Source: an uncultured Verrucomicrobia subdivision 3 bacterium
GTDB taxonomy: Bacteria > Verrucomicrobiota > Verrucomicrobiia > Limisphaerales > UBA11358
NCBI GenBank assembly: GCA_903861445.1
Contig: CAIOUK010000204.1
Location: 1 to 7,192 of the forward strand
Length of the DNA stretch: 7,192 nt
Direction: 5' to 3'
This document shows positions 1-6,298 of this stretch, piece after piece. The translations under genes were made by a program, and so were the position numbers. The stretch's first letter is position 1. Every line of letters starts with the position of its first letter. Below the pieces are notes generated by a model. The model saw only the letters and a list, made by a program, of their open reading frames with translations, made no database searches and had not been told where the DNA came from.

Positions 1-236
1 CCTACATGCACGACGGCCGGTTCACGAACCTGGCGCAGGTGGTGACGTTTTACAATTCCGGCATCGTCAGCGGCCCCAATCTTTCGCCGCCGCTGATCGG
101 ACCGGGCGGCCAGCCGTTGCGTCTTAATCTGACGACCGCGCAGCAGGCCGCGCTCGTCGCGTTTCTCAACACGCTCACCGACACGAATCTTGTGACCGAC
201 GCCAAGCTGTCCGATCCGTTCAACTACGGGAATTGA
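1..236 (+). CDS. Di-haem cytochrome c peroxidase / MauG-like protein, C-terminal fragment
   Basis: Only the last 77 complete codons are in the window; the reading frame begins at base 3 and stops with TGA at 234-236. The first visible residues are YMHDGRF, the conserved late motif of bacterial di-haem cytochrome c peroxidases and MauG-like proteins. In that family the methionine of this motif is an axial ligand of the second haem. It is followed by the usual 'L..VV.FYNSG' helix and, near the end, by 'LTTAQQAALVAFLNTLTD', which matches the family's closing helix. Family members are periplasmic and reduce peroxide or carry out related oxidations. The CXXCH haem-binding motifs would lie upstream, outside the window, so haem number and subtype cannot be checked. 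The family is fairly sure; peroxidase versus another MauG-like activity is open. Confidence 0.85.
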   Translation, partial: YMHDGRFTNLAQVVTFYNSGIVSGPNLSPPLIGPGGQPLRLNLTTAQQAALVAFLNTLTDTNLVTDAKLSDPFNYGN

Positions 237-293
237 GCGCACGGTCATGACGAATCCTTTTGTGGAAATTCATTCAGCCAATTGCAAGTAGGC

Positions 294-322
294 TTGAGAA
301 ATTGGCCAGCTTAGCCTATTCT
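294..322 (+). promoter_or_regulatory. Putative sigma70-type promoter of rnpB
   Basis: A -35-like TTGAGA (294-299, 5 of 6 to consensus) and a -10-like TATTCT (317-322, 4 of 6) are separated by exactly 17 bp. The implied start point, 6-8 bases after the -10 box, falls at about 328-330, which is where the 5' strand of the RNase P RNA terminal helix P1 begins (329). This agreement with an independently defined RNA end is the main support. No transcript data are available. Confidence 0.6.
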
Positions 323-328
323 AAAGCT

Positions 329-725
329 GGTTTTGGCTGGGCGGAGAATCGCTCCGGGCGCAAGTCCGGGGAGGAAAGTCCGAACTCCACAGGGCGCGAT
401 GCTGCGTAACCCAAGTCTGTTTGATTGGGATACACGCAGGCGGAAAGTTGAAAGACTTTTCGACGGACAGTGCCACAGAAAATTAGACCGCCAGCGGCGC
501 AAGCCGTCGGTAAGGGTGAAAAGGTGCGGTAAAAGCGCACCGCGTGAAGCGCAAGCGACACGGCACGGAAAACCCCATCGGGTGCAAGGCCAAATTGGAA
601 ACCGAGGAGCGGCCCGCTCCGCGTCCGCGAAAGCGGACAGGTTTCGGGTATCGGTCGCTAAGACAAATGATTCTCTCCGCTCGCAAGAGCGCAGACAGAA
701 TTCGGCTTACAGCCCTGCCAAAACC
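329..725 (+). ncRNA. rnpB: RNase P RNA (bacterial class A-like), catalytic subunit of RNase P
   Basis: This is the ribozyme that removes 5' leaders from tRNA precursors, together with the RnpA protein. The universal blocks are present in order: GAGGAAAGTCC (371-381), CAGTGCCACAGAA (468-480), TAAGGGTGAAAAGGTGCGGT with its AGCGCACCGCG partner (511-545), GGCACGG and GCAAGGCCAAAT (563-595), AGACAAATGAT (661-671) and ACAGAATTCGGCTTA (695-709). Helices can be read directly. P1 pairs 329-342 with 712-725 (13 of 14 positions). P2 pairs 344-350 with 669-675. P3 is capped by a GCAA tetraloop. P12 pairs 495-498 with 503-506 around GCAA, and a P14-like hairpin at 543-562 also has a GCAA loop. A P15-like stem (599-603 with 640-644) encloses two hairpins. 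The P18 helix found in E. coli is absent. Ends are set by P1 and may be off by a few bases. Open frames across this region are incidental. Confidence 0.97.
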
Positions 726-732
726 ACTTCGC

Positions 733-754
733 CCTTTTGCCCGCAGGCAGAAGG
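733..754 (+). terminator. Possible rnpB 3' hairpin (weak terminator candidate)
   Basis: Eight bases beyond P1 of the RNase P RNA, 733-741 pairs with 746-754 (9 bp including one G-U) around a CGCA loop. No uridine run follows, so it is not a standard intrinsic terminator. It may be a processing or 3'-end-protecting hairpin, or chance. Confidence 0.3.
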
Positions 755-803
755 TTGAAGGCAGAATGCGGAAACAAACCATCTTTTTCAGCGGTCTCAA
801 ATC

Positions 804-2246
804 ATGAAATTCCACCTAATTGCCGCGTTGCTCGCCTTCACGACTATCGCGCAGGCAGCCAATCGGCCGAATGTATTATTGATTATCACAGACGATCAGG
901 GCTGGGCCGACATCGGCTACAATAATCCCGATCATGTCTACACCCCAAATCTGGATCGGTTGGCGGCCAGCGGTGCGAAATTTGAAAACCATTACGTCAT
1001 GCCGCAATGCACGCCGAGCCGCGTCGCGCTTTTTACCGGACGCTATCCCGGACGATTCGGCCGGGCACCGTTGGTCGCCACGAGCAATAAATGTTTCCCG
1101 GTCGACACGCCGACACTGGCGACCATGATGAAATCGGCCGGTTATGAAACGTATCTGGTCGGCAAATGGCACATGGGCGAGGATTCGGGGGACGGCCCGA
1201 ACATCCATGGGTTTGATTACAGCCATGGCTCGCTGGCGGGAGCGGTGGGGATGTATGACCATCACTATCGCAAGGGCCAGCATTATGAAACGTGGCAGCG
1301 CAACCTGCAGTTGATTCCGGGCGCGGAAAACGGGAAGCACGTTACCGACATCGAAGCCGAGGACGCCGTCCGGATTATCAATGAAAAGCATGACAAACCA
1401 TTTTTCATGTATCTGGCCTTTCACGCGCCGCATAATCCGCTGGATGAACGGGGGCAATTCACCAACCAGCCGACCCGGCTGGATCCGGCGAATCCCCAGC
1501 GCTGGCAGCACGAAGATCAGATCAAATGGTTCAACGATCCCGCTGGCAAAATCCAAAAAGAACCCAAGCCAGACAAGCGGTTGCTGCTGGCCACCGTTTA
1601 CCACCTTGATTCCGCAATTGGTCAGGTGGTTGAGGCCTTGGAAAAGAGCGGTCAGCGCGAAAATACTTTAATCCTGTTCACCTCGGACAACGGGCCGCCG
1701 ATGAATTGGGCGGGACACGCCTATCCCGACGATTTGAAGTTATCGAATTTCAACCAGCCGATTCCGATGCGCGGGCAAAAAACGGATGTCTGGGAAGGCG
1801 GCATCCATGTTCCCGGCTTCGCCAACTGGCCCGGACATATCGCGCCGAAAACGGTCACGGAGCAGGAGCATATCATTGATTGGTTTCCCACGCTCGCCCA
1901 CTTAGTCGGCGCGTCCGCTCCAACGAATCTTGATGGTCGGGATATTTCTTCACTGTTGTTTGCCGATGACGCGCTGGCGAAGCGGGATTTTTATTGGATT
2001 TGGAATCCGAATATCAACCGCTGGGCCTTGCGTTATGGCGACTGGAAAATTGTGCATTACGGCACGAACCAACCAACGCCCGCCGATTGGCAGCTCTACA
2101 ATATTCCGCGCGACCCCAAAGAAGAAAACAATGTGGCTAGGCAGCACGCGGAAATCGTCGCGCAATTGCACGGTCTGTTTTTGCAGCAACGGGCAAAGGA
2201 CCGGACGAATGGCGGAACCGACCCAAGCAACCGCAGTGGCGACTGA
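804..2246 (+). CDS. Secreted formylglycine-dependent sulfatase (arylsulfatase family)
   Basis: The 480-residue protein belongs to the type I sulfatases, which hydrolyse sulfate esters, often on polysaccharides. Residues 1-18 form a short signal peptide ending in AQA. The catalytic domain follows: D30-D31 in the 'LLIITDDQG' strand are calcium ligands, and C69-T-P-S-R73 is the C-x-P-x-R signature whose cysteine is converted to formylglycine. K121 and H123 lie in 'VGKWHMG', H207 and H210 in 'HAPHNP', D295-N296 in 'SDNGP' supply the remaining metal ligands, and K326 in 'RGQKTDVWEGG' is the usual sulfate-contacting lysine. All expected active-site residues are present and the length is typical. 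The ATG is chosen because the signal peptide starts there; no strong Shine-Dalgarno precedes it. The C-terminal tail (about 465-480) is polar and low in complexity. Activity needs a formylglycine-generating enzyme encoded elsewhere. The exact substrate cannot be read from the sequence. Confidence 0.95.
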   Translation: MKFHLIAALLAFTTIAQAANRPNVLLIITDDQGWADIGYNNPDHVYTPNLDRLAASGAKFENHYVMPQCTPSRVALFTGRYPGRFGRAPLVATSNKCFPVDTPTLATMMKSAGYETYLVGKWHMGEDSGDGPNIHGFDYSHGSLAGAVGMYDHHYRKGQHYETWQRNLQLIPGAENGKHVTDIEAEDAVRIINEKHDKPFFMYLAFHAPHNPLDERGQFTNQPTRLDPANPQRWQHEDQIKWFNDPAGKIQKEPKPDKRLLLATVYHLDSAIGQVVEALEKSGQRENTLILFTSDNGPPMNWAGHAYPDDLKLSNFNQPIPMRGQKTDVWEGGIHVPGFANWPGHIAPKTVTEQEHIIDWFPTLAHLVGASAPTNLDGRDISSLLFADDALAKRDFYWIWNPNINRWALRYGDWKIVHYGTNQPTPADWQLYNIPRDPKEENNVARQHAEIVAQLHGLFLQQRAKDRTNGGTDPSNRSGD

Positions 2247-2270
2247 AGCCGCCACGATGACGCGCCCCGA

Positions 2271-3824
2271 TTACTTCAACTTCGCTGCCCCATGCGCGGA
2301 TTCCGGCGGTGAATTTTTCCCGGCCGTCCACCGCGCCGGCTCGCTCAAGTTGCCCAGCCGATCCACGGCACGCAGGGAAACCGCTTCCGGATTTTCGTTG
2401 TAAAACGTGTGGGCCACTTCGCCCTCCGGCAAAATTTCTGTCGTCCAGCCATGGTTGGTGGAGAATTGCAGCAGCCACCCATGCGTCTTTACGGTGCCCG
2501 GGCTGGAATTTTCCCATTGGAATCGCCAACCCGTCCGGCTTTCGGTCTGATAGAGCTTCGGCGGGGACGGCTGCGTGGCGCTGTCCAGCCACGGCGTCGC
2601 GGGCACCAGCGCGGGCTGGGCATATTTCGCGGCGACGGTTTTGGCGAGACAGGAATTCTCCAGCAGACTCCGGAGATGATAGTGGACTTCGCCGCTGTTG
2701 CTTGATTGCGTGCGGACGGCGTCAATTTGCCGGCCAATTTCGTCGCTGGAAAATTTCTTGCCGGATTCCGCATCGTTCAACGCGGCGAAGACATGGCGGC
2801 TTTTGGGATTTTGTTGCCGCCACCATTGGAAGAGCGTCGTGAAGCTGTGTTCGCGCGGGGCGATGGGCCAGTAAAGTTGCGGCGCGAGATAATCCACCCA
2901 ACCGTTCCGCAACCAGAGCGGCGCGTCGGCGTAGAGCTTACCGTAGGCGTCGAGTGCCTTGGCGTCAATGCCCGCCGGCACGCCGGGTCGCCAGATGCCG
3001 AACGGACTGATGCCAAATTGCACCCACGGTTTCGCGGCGTGGACGGACGATGAAACTTTTTGGATGAACTGATTGATGTTGTCACGGCGCCAGTCGTCGC
3101 GAGTAATTTCAATTGTCGAAGAAATAGATTTTTTCTTCCAACTCGCATCGTCCGGAAAGTCCATCACCTTGCCGCTCCAGTTTTTTTCTGGATACGGATA
3201 GAAGTAATCGTCGAACACCACGCCGTCCACGTCGTAGCGTTTCACCACGTCGAGCACGGCGGCGAGCGCGCGGGACTGCGATTCCGGTTCACCGGGATCG
3301 AACCAGATTTGTTTGCCGTAATGGCGGATGAGTTCCGGATGCGTGCGGACGGCGTGATTGAGCGCCGGTGGCGACTTGGCTTCCGGATGGCCGGCGCGGA
3401 AGGGATTAAACCACGCGTGTAGTTGCAGTCCGCGCTTGTGCGCCTCAGCAACGGCCAGCGCGAGCGGATCGTAAAACGGTGACGGCATTTTACCCTGCAC
3501 ACCGGTGAGATATTCCGACCACGGTTCGAGTGGCGAGGCGTAAAGCGCATCGGCCACGGGACGGACTTGGAAGAAAATAGCGTTGAGATGCAACTGCGCC
3601 GCCTGGTCGAGGAGTGAAATCAGTTCTGCCTTCTGCTGCGCTACCGGCAGGCCGGGTTTGGACGGCCAGTCAATGTTGGCGACGGTGGCAATCCACGCGC
3701 CGCGTAGTTCGCGTGCTACCGGCGGCGCGGAAATACTCGCGCCGGAATTCATTTTATCCGTCGCGTGCAATCGCGCCGCTAGAAAAACCCCGGCGGCGGC
3801 GCAAAAAAGTATTTTCTGATTCAT
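2271..3824 (-). CDS. Secreted glycoside-hydrolase-like protein, GHL10/DUF187 (YngK-like) family
   Basis: The protein has 517 residues when started at the ATG complementary to 3822-3824. Residues 1-21 form a signal peptide (basic start, hydrophobic core, ending ARLHA), so it is exported. The GHL10 (glycosyl hydrolase-like 10, PF02638) TIM-barrel-type domain runs from about residue 38 to 390. It opens with ELRGAW (39-44) and 'NIDWPS', contains 'LHAWFNPFRAGH', the acidic strand VDGVVFDDYFYPYP (D200, D205, D206), 'GISPFGIWRPG' and 'VDYLAPQLYW' (D311). The last 90 or so residues ('TGWRFQWEN...', 'SLRAVDRLGNLSEPARW') look like a fibronectin-III/Ig-type beta domain. Family members are thought to act on cell-wall or exopolysaccharide; no substrate is established here. 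It converges with the sulfatase, 24 bp apart and with no terminator hairpin between. An in-frame TTG four codons upstream is possible but adds nothing to the signal peptide. Confidence 0.92.
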   Translation of the reverse strand: MNQKILFCAAAGVFLAARLHATDKMNSGASISAPPVARELRGAWIATVANIDWPSKPGLPVAQQKAELISLLDQAAQLHLNAIFFQVRPVADALYASPLEPWSEYLTGVQGKMPSPFYDPLALAVAEAHKRGLQLHAWFNPFRAGHPEAKSPPALNHAVRTHPELIRHYGKQIWFDPGEPESQSRALAAVLDVVKRYDVDGVVFDDYFYPYPEKNWSGKVMDFPDDASWKKKSISSTIEITRDDWRRDNINQFIQKVSSSVHAAKPWVQFGISPFGIWRPGVPAGIDAKALDAYGKLYADAPLWLRNGWVDYLAPQLYWPIAPREHSFTTLFQWWRQQNPKSRHVFAALNDAESGKKFSSDEIGRQIDAVRTQSSNSGEVHYHLRSLLENSCLAKTVAAKYAQPALVPATPWLDSATQPSPPKLYQTESRTGWRFQWENSSPGTVKTHGWLLQFSTNHGWTTEILPEGEVAHTFYNENPEAVSLRAVDRLGNLSEPARWTAGKNSPPESAHGAAKLK

Positions 3825-3962
3825 GCCGTTGGTCAATGAGACGCGGCAGACGACATTTTGGCAACGGTTTTTTCGTAAATGTCGCGCGCAGGCCGCGACG
3901 GTTGTGAAGGGAAATTCCCTCCTTCATTTTCTTCACGCCCTTCGCACGCCACCACCGCCAAA

Positions 3963-3991
3963 TTGACACGGCGCAGCAAATATGATTTACT
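3963..3991 (+). promoter_or_regulatory. Putative sigma70-type promoter of the riboswitch-permease transcript
   Basis: A perfect TTGACA (3963-3968) is followed after 17 bp by TTTACT (3986-3991, 4 of 6 to TATAAT). The implied start, about 3997-4000, lies right at the 5' end of the riboswitch aptamer and gives a leader of about 220 nt. A better-looking TATGAT at 3981-3986 is only 12 bp from TTGACA and would need a different -35. Confidence 0.55.
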
Positions 3992-3998
3992 GATTTCG

Positions 3999-4150
3999 TT
4001 GCAGCCGAAGTCCGGTTTCCTTCCTGAAGCCGGGCGCGGGAGACCCAAATTCCCAGCGATGGGACGGGGCGAACGAAGTCAGGCAACTGATTTCAAGGCC
4101 ACTTTCAAGGCCAAGCCCGACAGCTAATCTCGTAGGCAATTGGAAGGGCG
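3999..4150 (+). promoter_or_regulatory. Cyclic di-AMP riboswitch (ydaO/yuaA class)
   Basis: The 5' leader of the downstream permease gene matches the ydaO/yuaA c-di-AMP aptamer from 5' to 3'. GCCGAAGTCC (4004-4013) is the opening block. GCGGGAGACCCAA (4035-4047) and GGGGCGAAC (4066-4073) flank a variable hairpin, here TCCCA-GCGA-TGGGA (4051-4064) with a GNRA loop. CCCGACAGCTAATCTCGTAGGC (4116-4137) contains the class hallmark GACAGCUAA. A short hairpin with GGCC arms (4097-4100 and 4109-4112) exposes a loop whose CTTTCAA (4102-4108) pairs with TTGGAAG (4140-4146, one G-U). This is the long-range pseudoknot of the known ydaO fold. TTGC (3999-4002) can pair with GCAA (4136-4139) as outer P1. 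In known cases c-di-AMP binding lowers expression of K+ uptake, osmolyte or wall-remodelling genes. About 70 nt separate the aptamer from the ATG. I see a hairpin at 4162-4176 but no U-run, so the mode of control is unclear. Confidence 0.9.
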
Positions 4151-4220
4151 ATCCTCTGGAACCGCAAAGTCTGCGGCCTCCACGTTCCCCAAAATTAAAA
4201 CGCAAAAAAGAAAGTTGTCT

Positions 4221-6188
4221 ATGAATGTGTTTCGTTTGGTAAAAGACGTGGTGATTGGCCGGGCGCGGAATTTTTCCGATAAACAATTATTCCACAAGGC
4301 GTCGCTCATTGCGATGTTCGCGTGGGTCGGGCTGGGGGCGGATCCAGTCTCGTCGTCGTGCTACGGTCCGGAATCGGTGTTTGTCGCGCTCGGCGAACAT
4401 ACTTACTTGAGCCTGTTCGTGGCGCTGATGGTCATCATCACCATCATCGTCATCTGCATGAGCTATTCGCAAATCATCGAGCTATTTCCGTCCGGCGGCG
4501 GCGGTTATCTGGTCGCGAGCAAATTGTTGTCGCCGACCGTCGGCATGGTCTCCGGCTGCGCGCTGCTGGTGGATTATGTTTTGACCATTGCGACCAGCGT
4601 CGCCGCCGGTGCGGACGCCATTTTCAGCATGTTGCCGCAAACCCTGCTGGCGCATAAAACCGAATCCGCCGTGGTCTGCGTGATTTTTCTCACGCTCATC
4701 AACCTGCGCGGCGTGAAGGAATCCGTGATGATCTGGGTGCCGGTTTTCCTGCTGTTTATCTTCACGCATTTTTTCGCTGTCATCTACGCGCTCGTTGCGC
4801 ACGGCGCAGAAATGCCGTCCATCCTGCACGGCGTCGCGGCGGACACGCACTCGACGTGCAATCAGGTCGGCATCTGGGGATTGCTGGCCATCATGATGCG
4901 CGCCTACAGCCTCGGCGCGGGCACTTACACCGGCATCGAAGCCGTGAGTAATGGCATGCCGATTCTGCGCGAGCCGCGCGTGCAGACGGGCCGGCGCACC
5001 ATCATTTACATGGGCACCACGCTGGGTTTCCTCGTCGGCGGACTCTTGCTCGCGTATCTACTGTATCACGTCCAGCCGCAGGATGGCAAAACTCTGAACG
5101 CCGTGCTGATGGAGCACATCATCGCGTCCTGGCCGGCGGGCGTGGGAAAAGCCTTCGTCATTTGCGCGCTCGCGTCCGCCGCCCTGCTGCTCATCATCGC
5201 GGCGGAAACCGGTTTTCTCGACGGCCCGCGCGTGATGGCCAACATGGCCGTGGATCGCTGGATGCCGACGCGCTTCGCGACGTTGTCCGACCGGCTCGTC
5301 ACACAAAACGGCGTGCTGCTCATGGGCGTCGCCACCATCATTGTGCTACTGTCGTGCAGCGCGGCGGTGGACACGCTCATCGTGCTTTACAGCATCAACG
5401 TGTTCATCACCTTCAGCCTTTCGCAGCTCGGCATGGTGCGGCATTGGTGGCAGGAGCGCGGCCAGGAGCCGAAATGGAAACGCAAGCTGCTCATCAACGG
5501 CCTTGGCCTGCTGATGACCGGCGGCATTTTGATTTCGCTCGTTGTCTTCAAGTTTTTCGCCGGCGGCTGGGTCACGCTCGTCGTCACGGGCATTTTGATT
5601 GCGCTCGCATTTTGGATTAAAAATCATTACCGCCAGACGCAGAAAAAATTGTTCCGTCTGAACGAACTCGTCGCCGCCGCGCTGGCGGACGACGCCATCG
5701 TGCAGGAAAAAACGCCGCCGCCCTGCGACCCCAATGCCCGCACCGCCGTGTTTTTGGTCAATGGTTTCAACGGCCTCGGCCTGCACACGCTGCTCGCCGT
5801 GGTGCGGATGTTTCCAAAAGTTTATACGAACTTTGTCTTCGTGCAGGTCGGCGTGCTGGACGCCGGCAATTTCAAGGGCGCATCTGAGGTGGAAAACCTC
5901 CGCGAACATTCCAAGAAAGAAGTGGACCGCTACCTCGCCTACATGGGCAAGCGCGGCTATTACACCGAGGCGCATTGTGCGCTCGGCACGGACATCGTGG
6001 AAGAGGCGGCCAACCTGTGCGCGGTCATTGCGGAAAAATTTCCGCAGGCGCAATTCTTTGCCGGCCAGCTGGTGTTCAAGGATGAAAGCCTCGCCACGCG
6101 CTGGCTGCACAACCATACCGTCTTTGAACTGCAACGCCGGCTTTATCAAAACGGTCGCGCGATGCTCATCCTACCGATTCAGGTGTGA
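4221..6188 (+). CDS. APC-superfamily permease, probable KimA-type potassium/proton symporter
   Basis: The 655-residue integral membrane protein has about 12 hydrophobic segments (roughly residues 27-470) and a cytoplasmic C-terminal domain (about 505-655). It belongs to the APC superfamily (COG0531). D41-x-x-S-S-x-x-Y48 in the first helix, FPSGGGGY (89-96), D118-Y119 in 'LLVDYVLTI' and E240 in 'YTGIEAVSNG' correspond, as I recall the B. subtilis KimA structure, to its D36/Y43, D117/Y118 and E233, residues used for K+ binding and proton coupling. The C-terminal domain resembles the universal-stress-like domain of KimA, including WLHNHT (628-633) and a closing 'MLILPIQV'. The start at ATG 4221 is preferred, with AAGAAAG (4208-4214) as a modest ribosome binding site. 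The frame stays open upstream to a TTG at 4140, but that lies inside the riboswitch. The riboswitch implies repression at high c-di-AMP. Proposed role: high-affinity K+ import. An amino-acid transporter remains possible; the family call is very sure, the substrate moderately so. Confidence 0.92.
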   Translation: MNVFRLVKDVVIGRARNFSDKQLFHKASLIAMFAWVGLGADPVSSSCYGPESVFVALGEHTYLSLFVALMVIITIIVICMSYSQIIELFPSGGGGYLVASKLLSPTVGMVSGCALLVDYVLTIATSVAAGADAIFSMLPQTLLAHKTESAVVCVIFLTLINLRGVKESVMIWVPVFLLFIFTHFFAVIYALVAHGAEMPSILHGVAADTHSTCNQVGIWGLLAIMMRAYSLGAGTYTGIEAVSNGMPILREPRVQTGRRTIIYMGTTLGFLVGGLLLAYLLYHVQPQDGKTLNAVLMEHIIASWPAGVGKAFVICALASAALLLIIAAETGFLDGPRVMANMAVDRWMPTRFATLSDRLVTQNGVLLMGVATIIVLLSCSAAVDTLIVLYSINVFITFSLSQLGMVRHWWQERGQEPKWKRKLLINGLGLLMTGGILISLVVFKFFAGGWVTLVVTGILIALAFWIKNHYRQTQKKLFRLNELVAAALADDAIVQEKTPPPCDPNARTAVFLVNGFNGLGLHTLLAVVRMFPKVYTNFVFVQVGVLDAGNFKGASEVENLREHSKKEVDRYLAYMGKRGYYTEAHCALGTDIVEEAANLCAVIAEKFPQAQFFAGQLVFKDESLATRWLHNHTVFELQRRLYQNGRAMLILPIQV

Positions 6189-6246
6189 ATCGCGCTTAAA
6201 ATTGATTGGACAGGAACTGGCGGGCAAAATAGAGTCGAACCATGAA

Positions 6247-6274
6247 GAAAGATGGTCTACATAGACCATCTTTC
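6247..6274. repeat. Perfect 12-bp inverted repeat (hairpin) after the permease gene
   Basis: GAAAGATGGTCT (6247-6258) and AGACCATCTTTC (6263-6274) are exact reverse complements around the 4-nt loop ACAT. It starts 58 bp after the permease stop and ends 24 bp before the next ATG. There is no U-run on either side, so a plain intrinsic terminator is unlikely. It could be a rho-linked or RNA-stabilising hairpin for the permease mRNA, or an operator or leader element for the small downstream gene. Confidence 0.6.
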
Positions 6275-6298
6275 AGTGTCTGTTAGCGAAACTTGCCA

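Noticed and set aside
333..815. Several open frames of 60-140 codons on both strands
   Set aside because: They overlay the RNase P RNA. Their translations are arginine-rich with no recognisable domain, as expected of a structured GC-rich RNA gene.
3825..3836. TTG start four codons upstream for the GHL10 protein
   Set aside because: The ATG at 3824 begins a normal signal peptide; the extra MTNG adds nothing and TTG is the rarer start.
3908..3920. Small hairpin AGGGA-AAT-TCCCT as a terminator
   Set aside because: Only 5 bp, a 3-nt loop, no U-run, and no gene ends nearby; both flanking genes start from this region.
3963..3986. TTGACA paired with TATGAT as the permease promoter
   Set aside because: The spacer would be 12 bp, too short for sigma70. 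TTTACT at 3986-3991 gives the normal 17 bp.
4140..4220. Upstream in-frame TTG start that would add 27 residues to the permease
   Set aside because: It lies within the 3' strand of the riboswitch pseudoknot. The added residues are polar and unlike a transporter N-terminus, and ATG 4221 has a better ribosome binding site.
5346..6149. 267-codon open frame on the minus strand
   Set aside because: It lies wholly antisense to the permease, is rich in H, R, E and A from complementary codon bias, and shows no family motif. The same applies to the 242-codon minus-strand frame at 876-1604 under the sulfatase.
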